64,000 bases of DNA from an uncultured Chitinophaga sp. (GCF_937898475.1 NZ_CALEJS010000028.1:86963-150962), one strand, 5' to 3'. Counted from the first letter of the stretch, positions 25,154-33,800 are shown. A program made the numbers and translations. The notes: a model not told the origin generated them from the letters alone.

Positions 25154-26314
25154 ATGTATCCTAATCTATATTACGCCTTTAAAGACCTGTTCGGCGCTGA
25201 ACTTCCCTTCCTGAAAATCTTTCAAACATTCGGTTTCTTTGTAGCGATCGCCTTCCTGGCGGCTGCCTATGTACTTACCATTGAGCTGAGAAGAAGGGAA
25301 AGGCTGGGCTGGTTAAAGGGAGTGCCCGAGGTGATGGAAACCGGGAAGCCTGCATCCACCTCAGATCTGGTGGTGAATGGAATACTGGGATTTCTCCTCG
25401 GCTTTAAGATAGTAGGAGCGGTAATGGCGTGGGGGACCATTTCACAGGACCTGCAGGGCTTTCTGCTGTCTGGCGAGGGCAGCTGGCTGGCAGGTATCGT
25501 GGTAGCCGCCTTATTTGTATGGTATAAATACCAGGATAGAAAGAAGAAGTCGCTGTCAACACCGGAAAAGAAGACAGTAGTGGTAATGCCGCACCAGCGT
25601 GTGCCCGATTTCACAGTGATGGCGGCTATCGCCGGCCTGATAGGTGCCAAGATATTTCACAACCTGGAGAACTGGAATGATTTTGTGCAGGATCCCTGGG
25701 GTTCCCTTATCTCCTTCAGTGGCCTCACGTTCTATGGAGGCCTGATCGTAGCAGCGGTAGTAATTATAAGATATGCCGCAAAGAAACATATCAATACCTT
25801 TCATCTTGTAGACAGTGCAGCACCGGCTCTTATGCTGGCCTATGGCGTAGGCCGCATGGGTTGTCATTTTGCCGGCGATGGCGACTGGGGAATTACGAAT
25901 ACCCGGCCTAATCCTTTCTCCTGGCTGCCAGACTGGGCGTGGTCATATACTTATCCGCATAATGTGGTGAACGAAGGCATACCCATTCCAGGCTGTGAAG
26001 GAAAGTATTGCCGCATGCTTGAACTTCCCGTATACCCTACACCGTTATACGAGATCATTGCCTGCCTGCTGCTGTTCCTGGTACTTTGGAGTATCCGTAA
26101 AAAGATCACGGTACCGGGTGTTATCTTCGGTATCTACCTGATGTTGAACGGTGTTGAAAGGTTTTTTATTGAAAAGATAAGGGTCAACACTAAATATGAC
26201 ATTTTAGGTTTCCATCCCACTCAGGCAGAGATCATTTCTTTCCTGATGGTAGTGGGAGGGGCTGTTTTCATCTGGTACTGCCGTAAAGCTTATTCAGCAA
26301 AAATTACTTCCTGA
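25154..26314 (+). CDS. lgt: Prolipoprotein diacylglyceryl transferase
   Basis: 386 residues. An inner-membrane enzyme that moves diacylglycerol from phosphatidylglycerol to the lipobox cysteine, the first step for the many lipoproteins coded here. About seven hydrophobic segments are visible. The Lgt signature is YGVGRMGCHFAGDGDWG near residue 232, preceded by LTFYGGLIVAAVVIIR. The protein is longer than the usual ~280 residues because of a loop near residues 115-155 (YKYQDRKKKSLSTPEKKTVV), an expansion common in this phylum. The hemerythrin gene starts 5 bases after the stop codon. Confidence 0.95.
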   Translation: MYPNLYYAFKDLFGAELPFLKIFQTFGFFVAIAFLAAAYVLTIELRRRERLGWLKGVPEVMETGKPASTSDLVVNGILGFLLGFKIVGAVMAWGTISQDLQGFLLSGEGSWLAGIVVAALFVWYKYQDRKKKSLSTPEKKTVVVMPHQRVPDFTVMAAIAGLIGAKIFHNLENWNDFVQDPWGSLISFSGLTFYGGLIVAAVVIIRYAAKKHINTFHLVDSAAPALMLAYGVGRMGCHFAGDGDWGITNTRPNPFSWLPDWAWSYTYPHNVVNEGIPIPGCEGKYCRMLELPVYPTPLYEIIACLLLFLVLWSIRKKITVPGVIFGIYLMLNGVERFFIEKIRVNTKYDILGFHPTQAEIISFLMVVGGAVFIWYCRKAYSAKITS

Positions 26315-26319
26315 TCATT

Positions 26320-26751
26320 ATGCGTCGTCACGAAACTTTAGTGCCCTTGTCCCATGAGCACAAGCGCCTGTTATTTGTATGCCGTTATCTTAAAAAGGAT
26401 GCTGCGCCATACGAAGGGTTTCCATTGGAAACGCAGGCCAAGCTGGCTTATATAGTAAAGGTCTTCCAGGAAGTAATGGTGCCGCATATTCAGAAAGAAG
26501 AATACCTGTTTGAAGCTTGCAAGGGTAAAGATACAGAACTCGATAAGTTGATCGGGGAGCTGATGCTGGAACACCAGCAGATCTCACGTATGTATAGCGC
26601 CTTGTCAGAAAATACCGCTCTTGAAACAGCGATGGATCAACTGGCCCGCAGCCTGGAAGATCATATCCGTAAAGAAGAACGTATATTTTTTGAACAGCTG
26701 CAGCAAAAACAGGCTGCCCTTCTGGATAGTATTCGTTGGGATAAAAGCTAA
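26320..26751 (+). CDS. Hemerythrin-like domain protein
   Basis: 143 residues forming a four-helix bundle. The di-iron ligand pattern is visible: LSHEHKRLLFVCR, VPHIQKEEYLFEAC, LMLEHQQISRMYSAL and LEDHIRKEERIFFEQ supply His, HxxxE, His and HxxxE. It would bind O2 or NO or store iron. Only 5 bases separate it from lgt, so the two are co-transcribed, though no functional link is obvious. Confidence 0.9.
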   Translation: MRRHETLVPLSHEHKRLLFVCRYLKKDAAPYEGFPLETQAKLAYIVKVFQEVMVPHIQKEEYLFEACKGKDTELDKLIGELMLEHQQISRMYSALSENTALETAMDQLARSLEDHIRKEERIFFEQLQQKQAALLDSIRWDKS

Positions 26752-26870
26752 GTGGTCTCATATCCACGTGGGTGTACCAATATAACTTCCATAGCTGTTT
26801 GCTGATTTTACCGGAACCCTCCGGTTTAACGCCATTTACCGGTTAAAACCTACATTTTACCTAAATTGCA

Positions 26871-26901
26871 TTGCCCTAACCCCAATCCGGAAATACCTTT
26901 G
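26871..26901 (+). promoter_or_regulatory. Consensus promoter with no obvious gene behind it
   Basis: TTG at 26871-26873, a 20-base spacer and TACCTTTG at 26894-26901. This is among the best promoter matches in the window, yet the next recognisable gene starts 507 bases downstream. It may drive a small RNA, a very small protein or a long leader. Confidence 0.5.
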
Positions 26902-26923
26902 AGCTGTCAACCGGGAAAAAAGA

Positions 26924-27109
26924 ATGATGATGGCTGTAACGAATGGATACCCCGGTGTACCAACAAAAGCAGATTATTCAATATGGCCTTGTAACAATCC
27001 GGTAGTTGAATCGTCTTTATTACTGTTTAGCCTAAAGCCGTTTAATATGTTTCTTATCGTACCTGTTATTATTATTATACTATGCATAAAGGCAATTTGT
27101 GCATTGTAG
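26924..27109 (+). CDS. Doubtful 61-residue hydrophobic peptide
   Basis: An ATG-ATG-ATG start lies about 22 bases behind the consensus -7 box at 26894-26901. The product would have a hydrophobic C-terminal half (MFLIVPVIIIILCIKAICAL). AT-rich codons unlike the neighbouring genes argue against it. I keep it only because of its position behind the promoter. Confidence 0.2.
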   Translation: MMMAVTNGYPGVPTKADYSIWPCNNPVVESSLLLFSLKPFNMFLIVPVIIIILCIKAICAL

Positions 27110-27282
27110 ACCGATAGTCAGAACTATAGCAATCAGTACCAGGGAATCAATCTGTGTAAGAAAAACTAATCACGCCGCCGCCTTTCAGGAAGATCAGTTA
27201 TGAACATTTACTATGTCAGCAGCTAAAGGCTAAAAGCTAACTGCTGTTTTTTTTACCAATCGTCCCCAATTAGCTACCGTTT

Positions 27283-27327
27283 GTGTAAAACTATGTACTA
27301 TGCAATGCATAATACCTACCTTTACAC
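27283..27327. promoter_or_regulatory. 45-bp dyad, probable operator
   Basis: The arrangement is GTGTAAA, 5 bases, GTACTATGCA, a central A at 27305, TGCATAATAC, 5 bases, TTTACAC. The outer arms match perfectly and the inner arms at 9 of 10. It lies 80 bases before the receptor ATG, and a -7-like TACCTTTA (27317-27324) overlaps its right arm. It looks like the site of a dimeric repressor; the inner word recalls PadR-type sites, but no PadR gene is in the window. Confidence 0.6.
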
Positions 27328-27407
27328 TGTAGTTGATAAACAAAGGTTCTATAAAGAGGAATAAATTATTGGTGATAAAAATTTTATAAATCTAAATCCG
27401 CCCTTAT

Positions 27408-29879
27408 ATGAAACAATTTTTTGCGTTGCTGGCCTTTTGTAGCATCACCTGCATCGCCCTAAAACCAGCTCTCGCCCAAAACGCCTTACCTGTTAAGGTC
27501 AACGGGCAGGTTATCCAGGCCGGGAACAAACCGGTTGAATTTGCCACCGTTACTTTATTAAAAGCCAAAGACTCCTCCCTGGTAAAGGGAGCCATCGCAG
27601 ATGTCAATGGCCGTTACGAGTTCGAGAATGTTAAACAGGGTCGTTACCTGCTGGCTGCCGCCTATGTAGGAATGACCAAAGAATACGGTAAACCCTTTGA
27701 GATCACCGGCGCCCAGGCCAGCGTACAGATGGACCCTATTACCCTGAGCACGGATACCAGGAATCTGAAAGAGGTGAACGTAACCGCAAAAAAGCCGTTT
27801 GTAGAACAAAGGGCCGATAAAATGGTGGTGAACGTGGAAAATAGCATTGTAGCCGCCGGCGGTACTGCCCTGGAGGTACTTGAAAAATCTCCCGGCGTTA
27901 CTGTAGATAAAGATGACAATATTTCCCTGAAAGGCAAGAATGGGGTCATTGTAATGATTGATGGCAAACAGACCAATATGAGTTCCCAGGACATTGCCCA
28001 GCTGCTGAAAAATATGCCCAGTAACAACATTGAGCAGATAGAGCTCATTGCCAATCCTTCCGCCAAGTACGATGCAGCTGGCAATGCCGGGATCATTAAT
28101 ATAAAACTGAAGAAGAACAAGAACTATGGTACCAATGGTAGTGTTCAGCTGGGCTTTGCTCATGGCCGCACGCCTAAGTATAACGGAGGCCTGAACCTGA
28201 ACCACCGTGATGGTAAAGTGAACCTGTTCGGCTCTTACAATTACAACCACCGGGAAAATGACCAGCGCCTGGGCATATATCGCACCGGCACCAGTAATGG
28301 TCAGTTTAATGTGTTCGATCAGTTCAACCTGATGAAGAACAAGTCTAACTATCATGCAAGTAAAGTGGGCGCCGACTTCTTCGTGGCAAAGAACCACACC
28401 ATTGGTGTAATGGCAGATCTGTCATGGAGCGACTGGGGTGGCCCCTCAAATGCCACCACCTACATAGGTAATGGCCAGACGGTTGATTCCACACTCCGCA
28501 CCTTTACCCGTAACAGCTCTAACTGGAAGCGCCAGGCGTATAACGTGAACTATAAAGCCGTGCTGGACAGCTCAGGTAAAGAACTGAACATTGACCTTGA
28601 TTATGCACGTAACTCTTCCGGGCAGACCTCCAATATCTTTGCGGATACATGGACCAGCACCGGTAAAGATTACCTGCGTGGAGACACTTCCCGCAACCAG
28701 ACACCCTCTACCATCAATATCAAAACCGCAAAGCTTGATTATTCCCATCCGCTGAAGAACCAGGCCAAATTCGAAGCCGGTTTCAAACTCAGCTTTGTGA
28801 AAACAGATAACGATGCCCGGTTTGACTCGCTCCGGAAAAATATCTGGGTATATGATGTAAACCGTTCCAATCACTTCTTATACAAAGAGAATGTGAACGC
28901 CGCTTACATTAACTTCCACAAGCAGTTCAAGAAGTTTGGTGTGCAGGTTGGCCTCCGTGGTGAGCAGTCTAATGTAAAAGGTAATTCACTGACCTTGAAC
29001 AGGGTAACAGACACCAGCTACTTCAACCTGTTTCCCAGTGTGTTCCTGAGCTATGCAGCCGGTAAGAACCACCAGTTCGGTGTATCCTACAGCCGCAGGA
29101 TCCAGCGTCCCAGCTACGAAGACCTGAATCCGTTTGAATACTACCTGGACAGGTATACTATCGGATCCGGTAACCCATATCTGAAACCGCAGTATTCCAA
29201 CAACTTTGAGGTAACCCATACATTCAAACAGTTCCTGATCACCTCTATCGGTTATGCCCATACCTCTAATATGATCACACAGATCGTAGAACCAGGCCAG
29301 GACCCGGTAACAGGGGATACTACCGTACTTCGCTACAAGTACCTGAACGTAGCCAAGTCTGATAACTTTAACCTGAACGTTTCAATACCTTTCCCCATTA
29401 CAAAATGGTGGAATACTTTCACCAACCTGTCTGCCAACTACGCCATGTACCAGACAATGGTGAACAACAGCCTGGTAGACCTGGAAGCCGCCGGTTTCTT
29501 TGGCCGCACCCAGCACACCTTTACCCTGCCCAAAGGCTTCAGCACCGAGGTGGTTTTCATGTACATCTCTCCACAGATCTCCCAGGAAGGCCTCTTCAAA
29601 ATGAAATCTATGTATGCCATGGACCTGGGTGTGCAGAAGTCAATACTGAAAAAGAAAGGTACCATCAAAGTGAGCATGAGCGATGTATTTAATACCCAGC
29701 GCTTCCGTGGCACCTTCGATAACGCCGGTTTCTACACCTCCGTAATGAGCAAATGGGAAAGCCAGCAGGTAAGGATGAATTTCACCTACCGCTTCGGTAA
29801 CACCAATGTAAAGGCCGCCCGTTCACGTAAGACCGGCCTTGAAGACGAACAGAACCGCGTAAAGCAGGGAGGTAAGTAA
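27408..29879 (+). CDS. Outer-membrane beta-barrel receptor (TonB-receptor-like)
   Basis: 823 residues with a signal peptide ending near LKPALAQ. Residues ~27-110 are a carboxypeptidase-regulatory-like beta-sandwich (VNGQVIQAGNKPVEFATVTL). A plug domain follows at ~125-240 (GVTVDKDDNISLKGKNGVIV, MPSNNIEQIELIANPSAKYD). The rest is a large barrel of the outer-membrane protein family common in Chitinophagaceae (for example VSYSRRIQRPSYEDLNPFEY). No TonB box is evident. It is likely an outer-membrane transporter with unknown substrate, probably controlled through the dyad upstream and ended by the terminator at 29953. Confidence 0.88.
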   Translation: MKQFFALLAFCSITCIALKPALAQNALPVKVNGQVIQAGNKPVEFATVTLLKAKDSSLVKGAIADVNGRYEFENVKQGRYLLAAAYVGMTKEYGKPFEITGAQASVQMDPITLSTDTRNLKEVNVTAKKPFVEQRADKMVVNVENSIVAAGGTALEVLEKSPGVTVDKDDNISLKGKNGVIVMIDGKQTNMSSQDIAQLLKNMPSNNIEQIELIANPSAKYDAAGNAGIINIKLKKNKNYGTNGSVQLGFAHGRTPKYNGGLNLNHRDGKVNLFGSYNYNHRENDQRLGIYRTGTSNGQFNVFDQFNLMKNKSNYHASKVGADFFVAKNHTIGVMADLSWSDWGGPSNATTYIGNGQTVDSTLRTFTRNSSNWKRQAYNVNYKAVLDSSGKELNIDLDYARNSSGQTSNIFADTWTSTGKDYLRGDTSRNQTPSTINIKTAKLDYSHPLKNQAKFEAGFKLSFVKTDNDARFDSLRKNIWVYDVNRSNHFLYKENVNAAYINFHKQFKKFGVQVGLRGEQSNVKGNSLTLNRVTDTSYFNLFPSVFLSYAAGKNHQFGVSYSRRIQRPSYEDLNPFEYYLDRYTIGSGNPYLKPQYSNNFEVTHTFKQFLITSIGYAHTSNMITQIVEPGQDPVTGDTTVLRYKYLNVAKSDNFNLNVSIPFPITKWWNTFTNLSANYAMYQTMVNNSLVDLEAAGFFGRTQHTFTLPKGFSTEVVFMYISPQISQEGLFKMKSMYAMDLGVQKSILKKKGTIKVSMSDVFNTQRFRGTFDNAGFYTSVMSKWESQQVRMNFTYRFGNTNVKAARSRKTGLEDEQNRVKQGGK

Positions 29880-29880
29880 T

Positions 29881-29919
29881 TAACAGCCAACAACTAAAAG
29901 CTAGCCGCTAGTTGTTAAA
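29881..29919. repeat. Word-repeat hairpin after the barrel receptor
   Basis: AACAACTA (near 29888) pairs with TAGTTGTT (near 29911) around AAAGCTAGCCGC. It shares words with the elements at 27218 and 42243. Confidence 0.5.
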
Positions 29920-29952
29920 CGCCTGGTTTTTAGGTATATATAAGGATGGAGG

Positions 29953-29998
29953 AAGCGCGGCCCCGGTTGGCCGCGTTTCCCTTTTCAGGATTTTTTTG
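29953..29998 (+). terminator. Terminator of the barrel receptor gene
   Basis: Stem AAGCGCGGCC (29953-29962) with GGCCGCGTTT (29969-29978), 9 of 10 paired, followed by CCCTTTT and a further T-run. Confidence 0.7.
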
Positions 29999-30036
29999 GA
30001 TTACATGCAACCTTTTCTCAGCTTATCGTCTTTATA

Positions 30037-30594
30037 ATGCAAGCATTAACCAACAACTTGAATCCAACTCCTGTAACAGACCAACTGGTGGCCCGTTGTA
30101 AAAAGGGTGACGTAAGAGCTTTTCGTGAGCTGTACGACGCTTATTCCGCCGCTATGTATAACATCTGCCTGCGTATGACAGGCCATGTCAGCGATGCGGA
30201 AGACATCCTCCAGGAGGCGTTCATACAGGTGTACGGTAATATCGGCAGACTGGAAAATGCCGGAAGTGTTACCGCATGGATCAAGAGGATAGTGGTGAAC
30301 CAGTGCCTGAGCCACCTTCGTCGTAAAAAAGTTTACTTTGAAGAAGTGGAACAGGTGGAAATGGAAGAAGAAGAGCCGCTGGATGAAGATGGATTCACCT
30401 GGACGGTAAGCGCAGTAAAAGATGCCATTCAGGCCTTACCCGCCGGTTATAAAACGGTGCTGAACCTTTATCTCTTCGAGGAGTATTCCCACAAAGAGAT
30501 AGCCGGTATGCTGGATATTTCGGAATCTACCGTTAAAACCCAGTATATGAGGGCTAAGGAAAAGGTAAGGCAAATTGTAAAACAAAGGATCTAG
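30037..30594 (+). CDS. ECF-type RNA polymerase sigma factor
   Basis: 185 residues. Region 2 (YNICLRMTGHVSDAEDILQE, then SVTAWIKRIVVNQCLSHLRR) and region 4 (ALPAGYKTVLNLYLFEEYSH, then HKEIAGMLDISESTVKTQYM) are complete, joined by an acidic linker. It would direct polymerase to a small regulon. The next gene starts 6 bases after its stop codon and codes for a single-pass membrane protein, the usual place for an anti-sigma factor. Confidence 0.94.
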   Translation: MQALTNNLNPTPVTDQLVARCKKGDVRAFRELYDAYSAAMYNICLRMTGHVSDAEDILQEAFIQVYGNIGRLENAGSVTAWIKRIVVNQCLSHLRRKKVYFEEVEQVEMEEEEPLDEDGFTWTVSAVKDAIQALPAGYKTVLNLYLFEEYSHKEIAGMLDISESTVKTQYMRAKEKVRQIVKQRI

Positions 30595-30600
30595 CGATAT

Positions 30601-31155
30601 ATGCCTGATAACAATTTAGAAGATTTTATCCGCCGCAACAGGGCAGGATTCGAGGAGAAGGGCCCCGGCGCCCACGTGTGGAAGGCCCTGGAAAAGCAGC
30701 TGAAAGACCAGCAAACGCCTAAAGTGGTTTCCCTGCTGAAGCGTCACTGGTTGAAAGCCGCGGCCGTGCTGGTATTGGTAGTGAACAGTGTGATGATATA
30801 CCAGTTCCTGCAACTGAGAAAACAGCAGCAGAACCTTGGCACTTTAGCGCCGGAACTGCAGGAAGCTAAAATGTACTACACCTCGCAGATTGAAGAGAAG
30901 CTGCAGGATATCAGCAAGTATCCGCCCGAAGCCCTCGGCCTCGACAGTGCCGCACGTAAAGAGCTTGAACTGCGCAATGACACCTGGCAGATGCTCGAAA
31001 AAGAACTACAGCAAAACCCCGGCAATGAACGCATTCGTTCCGCAATGATCCGTTATTACCAGATGAAACTTGATTTGCTGGATAGAATATTGGAAGAATT
31101 ACGGGCCAAACAACCCGATATTAAAACTCTGAAAGATCATGAACGTGAAATTTAA
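30601..31155 (+). CDS. Probable anti-sigma factor (single-pass membrane protein)
   Basis: 184 residues. The cytoplasmic N-terminus (~1-50) resembles ECF anti-sigma domains in its size and basic-acidic pattern (NLEDFIRRNRAGFEEKGPGA). One transmembrane helix lies at ~54-72 (WLKAAAVLVLVVNSVMIYQF), followed by a periplasmic coiled-coil domain (AKMYYTSQIEEKLQDISKYP). I see no HxxxCxxC zinc site. The role is inferred from its place between the sigma gene and surface-protein genes. Its last 17 bases overlap the next gene. Confidence 0.75.
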   Translation: MPDNNLEDFIRRNRAGFEEKGPGAHVWKALEKQLKDQQTPKVVSLLKRHWLKAAAVLVLVVNSVMIYQFLQLRKQQQNLGTLAPELQEAKMYYTSQIEEKLQDISKYPPEALGLDSAARKELELRNDTWQMLEKELQQNPGNERIRSAMIRYYQMKLDLLDRILEELRAKQPDIKTLKDHEREI

Positions 31156-32215
31156 AATTCTACTCTTTTTATTATTGCCGGTATTAGCCTGCGCTCATCA
31201 GGGCGATACTGAGTTCAAACGCACCGTGTCAAAAGAGTTCAACGTGAATAGTGGTGCCCAGCTGAATGTGCACAATAAATATGGTAAGATCATCATACAC
31301 ACCTGGTCACAGAACCAGGTAAAAGCAACCATCGTGATTACCGGTTTTGGTAAGAATACCTCAGAAGCACAGGAGATAGCCAATGCAGTGGATATACAGG
31401 CCAGTGGAGATCCGGGCACCGTTACCTTCCAGACCAACTACAGCAGCAAAGGAGGGAAGTGGTTCTGGGGCGGTAACAAAGATTCAAAAGACTACGTGAA
31501 CATCGATTACGAGATCTATGTACCAAAAAGCCTGGGCATGCTGTCCCTGGAAAACAGCTTTGGAGATGTGATAACAGACCAGTTGCCCTTTGCCGCCAAG
31601 ATGCGCCTCAACTACTGCTTCTACGCTATCAGGGAGGCCGGCAAAACACTGGAAATGGATATGAACTATTGCAGCAAGGGAAGGATAGATAAAGCAGGTG
31701 AACTGGTGATAAAGGCAAATTACTCCGACATACGCTGCGAAGCTGCAGATAAACTGGACTCCAGATCAAATTACTGTGATTATACCATCGGCAACATCGG
31801 CTCTCTGACAGTAAGAGCTAACTACAGCGATTACAAGATCAGGCAGCTGGGCAGCATCAATGCTACCGGTAACTACAGCGATTTCTCAGTGTCAAGCCTG
31901 CAGGACAGGGCAGATCTGAAGCTTACCTATAGCGATGTGAAGCTGAAAGATGTATCCGCTGCATTTAAAGGCGGTTACGTTAACCTTACGTACAGCGACC
32001 TGGAAATGACGCTTTCAAATAAGGTGGCGCTTAAGCTGGATGTGCACCTCACCTACGGCGACCTGGAAACAGGAGGGCTGTCCCTGAAGAATATCAGCTC
32101 AATAAAAAAGTCACAGAACCTGACGTATTCCGCCACCACCGCCAGTGGGGGAGAAGGTTCTCCGGTGCTGGAGATCAGAGGCGTTCGCAGCGATGTAGAA
32201 CTGGATGCTAAATAA
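31139..32215 (+). CDS. DUF4097-like beta-solenoid protein with YSD repeats
   Basis: 358 residues with a short signal peptide (ILLFLLLPVLACAHQG). The N-terminal ~150 residues are DUF4097-like (VNSGAQLNVHNKYGKIIIHT). From ~185 to 320 the motif (N/T)YSD recurs about every 17-22 residues: ANYSDIRCE, SNYCDYTIG, ANYSDYKIR, GNYSDFSVS, LTYSDVKLK, LTYSDLEMT and LTYGDLETG. This should form a right-handed beta-solenoid. It is co-transcribed with the sigma/anti-sigma pair (17-base overlap), so it may be the sensed component or an envelope effector. Confidence 0.8.
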   Translation: MNVKFKILLFLLLPVLACAHQGDTEFKRTVSKEFNVNSGAQLNVHNKYGKIIIHTWSQNQVKATIVITGFGKNTSEAQEIANAVDIQASGDPGTVTFQTNYSSKGGKWFWGGNKDSKDYVNIDYEIYVPKSLGMLSLENSFGDVITDQLPFAAKMRLNYCFYAIREAGKTLEMDMNYCSKGRIDKAGELVIKANYSDIRCEAADKLDSRSNYCDYTIGNIGSLTVRANYSDYKIRQLGSINATGNYSDFSVSSLQDRADLKLTYSDVKLKDVSAAFKGGYVNLTYSDLEMTLSNKVALKLDVHLTYGDLETGGLSLKNISSIKKSQNLTYSATTASGGEGSPVLEIRGVRSDVELDAK

Positions 32216-32290
32216 CGTAAACGTACATACGGCCATTCTAAAACTTTTAACAATAAGAAACTAGATCACTCATCACTAAAATCTCAGATC

Positions 32291-33013
32291 ATGAAAAAGA
32301 AATTGTTCCTGTCAATCCCGCTGCTCGCTTTCGTTGTGTTGTTATCCTCCTTCCTCCAGAACGAAAGGATAACAGGCAATGGCGATGTGAAGCAGGAAGA
32401 CCGGCAGGCTGCTACATTCAGGAACATCGGCACATCCGGTACATTCAAGGTTTACATTACACAGGGTAACACTCATTCAATCAGAATTGAAGCTGAAAGC
32501 AACCTTTTACCCTACATTGAAACCAAATTAGACGGAGATGATCTTGAAGTGCGTGTAAAGAAAGGATACAATATCAAACCAACCAAAGATGTGAACGTTT
32601 ATGTAACCCTGCAGGAAGTGCGCGAACTGGCAGCCAGCGGATCCGGCGGTTTCTATAGTAAAACCAAACTTAAGACCGATAAGCTGGAGCTGGCCGTGAG
32701 CGGTTCTGCAGAAGCAGACCTGGATGTATCATCACAACAAATGGAAGTGGGCGTATCCGGCGTCAGCAAAGTTAAGCTCAAAGGCAGCGCCACCAAAGCT
32801 GAATACAGCATTTCCGGCAAGGCAGACATCTACGCTTTTGATTTCCAGTCGGATGATGTAGAGATTGCTATCTCCGGTTCAGGCAATGCCAGCGTGAATG
32901 CACAGAAGACGCTTGACATAGCCGTGTCTGGTATGGGTAACATCAAATACAAAGGCAATCCGCAGATCAAACAGTCTGTTTCCGGTATGGGAAAGATTGC
33001 CAAAGAAGGATAA
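32291..33013 (+). CDS. Head-GIN domain (DUF2807) exported protein
   Basis: 240 residues with a signal peptide (LFLSIPLLAFVVLLSSFLQN). The body is the GIN/DUF2807 beta-helix: FRNIGTSGTFKVYITQGNTH, VTLQEVRELAASGSGGFYSK, then repeated SGSG-type turns (AVSGSAEADLDVSSQ, ISGSGNASVNAQ, VSGMGNIKYKGNPQIKQSVS). Such proteins are common beside ECF systems in Bacteroidota; their function is not known. It is the last gene of the unit starting at the ECF sigma gene, 75 bases after the DUF4097 gene, and is followed by a terminator. Confidence 0.85.
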   Translation: MKKKLFLSIPLLAFVVLLSSFLQNERITGNGDVKQEDRQAATFRNIGTSGTFKVYITQGNTHSIRIEAESNLLPYIETKLDGDDLEVRVKKGYNIKPTKDVNVYVTLQEVRELAASGSGGFYSKTKLKTDKLELAVSGSAEADLDVSSQQMEVGVSGVSKVKLKGSATKAEYSISGKADIYAFDFQSDDVEIAISGSGNASVNAQKTLDIAVSGMGNIKYKGNPQIKQSVSGMGKIAKEG

Positions 33014-33082
33014 GGTATATATCTCCATAACGGTATTTACCGCAGGAGTAGTTGGATAACAAGTTTAATATTTAACGGTACT

Positions 33083-33131
33083 CCCGTCCCACTCCGGCGC
33101 AGGTCGGAAAATTGGGGCGGGATTTTTTTTT
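33083..33131 (+). terminator. Terminator after the GIN-domain gene
   Basis: CCCGTCCCA (33083-33091) pairs with TGGGGCGGG (33113-33121), 8 of 9, followed by a long T-run that runs directly into the next -7 box, TATATTTG at 33131-33138. Confidence 0.75.
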
Positions 33132-33138
33132 ATATTTG
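33131..33138 (+). promoter_or_regulatory. Promoter -7 box of the YajQ gene
   Basis: TATATTTG (TAnnTTTG), 36 bases before the ATG. Confidence 0.4.
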
Positions 33139-33174
33139 CCCCTGACTTATTACCATTAAATAAAGTATATCATC

Positions 33175-33666
33175 ATGCCATCCTTTGATATTGTTAGCAA
33201 AGTGGATCTGCAAACGCTGGACAATGCCATCAACACCGTAAAGAAAGAGATCACCAACAGGTTTGATTTTAAAGATTCCCATGTGGGCATCGAGCTGAAT
33301 AAGAAAGACTTGGTCCTGAACCTGGAGGTGGACAGCGACATGAAGCTTAACCAGGTGATCGATGTGCTCATCAGCCGTAGCATGCGCCAGGGACTGGATG
33401 CCGCTATTTACGACCTCAGTAAAGAGCACTACCAGAGCGGTAAGGTAGTTAAGAAGGAGGTGCCCGTACGGAACGGCATTAAGCAGGAAGATGCTAAAAA
33501 GATCGTGAAAATGATCAAGGATTCAGGCGTTAAGGTACAGGCTGCCATTATGGACGATATTATCCGCGTAACCGGCAAGAAAATAGATGATCTACAGGAT
33601 GTTATACAGAAATGCAAGGAGGGGAATTTTGGTATTGCCCTGCAATATGTTAACATGAAGAGCTAG
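33175..33666 (+). CDS. yajQ: YajQ family nucleotide-binding protein
   Basis: 163 residues with the typical start MPSFDIVSKVDLQTLDNAIN and ITNRFDFKDSHVGIELNKKD. The family has two ferredoxin-like lobes; some members bind c-di-GMP and act in regulation, and others bind nucleotides with unknown purpose. Full length. It has its own promoter and is not part of an obvious operon. Confidence 0.93.
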   Translation: MPSFDIVSKVDLQTLDNAINTVKKEITNRFDFKDSHVGIELNKKDLVLNLEVDSDMKLNQVIDVLISRSMRQGLDAAIYDLSKEHYQSGKVVKKEVPVRNGIKQEDAKKIVKMIKDSGVKVQAAIMDDIIRVTGKKIDDLQDVIQKCKEGNFGIALQYVNMKS

Positions 33667-33690
33667 CCGGGGCATTCTTTTGGATGGATA

Positions 33691-33721
33691 TTTGGATTTT
33701 GGAATTTTCTCCTTACCTTTG
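33691..33721 (+). promoter_or_regulatory. Promoter of rpmE2
   Basis: TTTG at 33691-33694, a 19-base spacer and TACCTTTG at 33714-33721. The leader is about 75 bases and could hold the translational control common for ribosomal proteins; I did not find a defined structure. Confidence 0.6.
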
Positions 33722-33800
33722 CCGTCCGTATTTAATTAATTCAGCATTTTGGGATGAAATCCGGGACACGGTGGACCATCCAATCAATAAAATTAAAATA

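Larger units (their letters stand above)
26752..27282. other. Gene-poor leader region before the barrel receptor
   Basis: This stretch holds a small ACCGG/CCGGT hairpin near 26810, a consensus promoter at 26871-26901, a doubtful 61-codon frame (26924-27109), and a word-repeat element at 27218-27247 (CAGCAGCTAAAGGCTAAAAG followed by CTAACTGCTG). The 45-bp dyad follows at 27283-27327. I see no convincing gene. Confidence 0.5.

Noticed and set aside
30601..31155. Zinc-binding anti-sigma (ZAS) domain
   Set aside because: No HxxxCxxC pattern is visible; the anti-sigma role rests on topology and gene order only.
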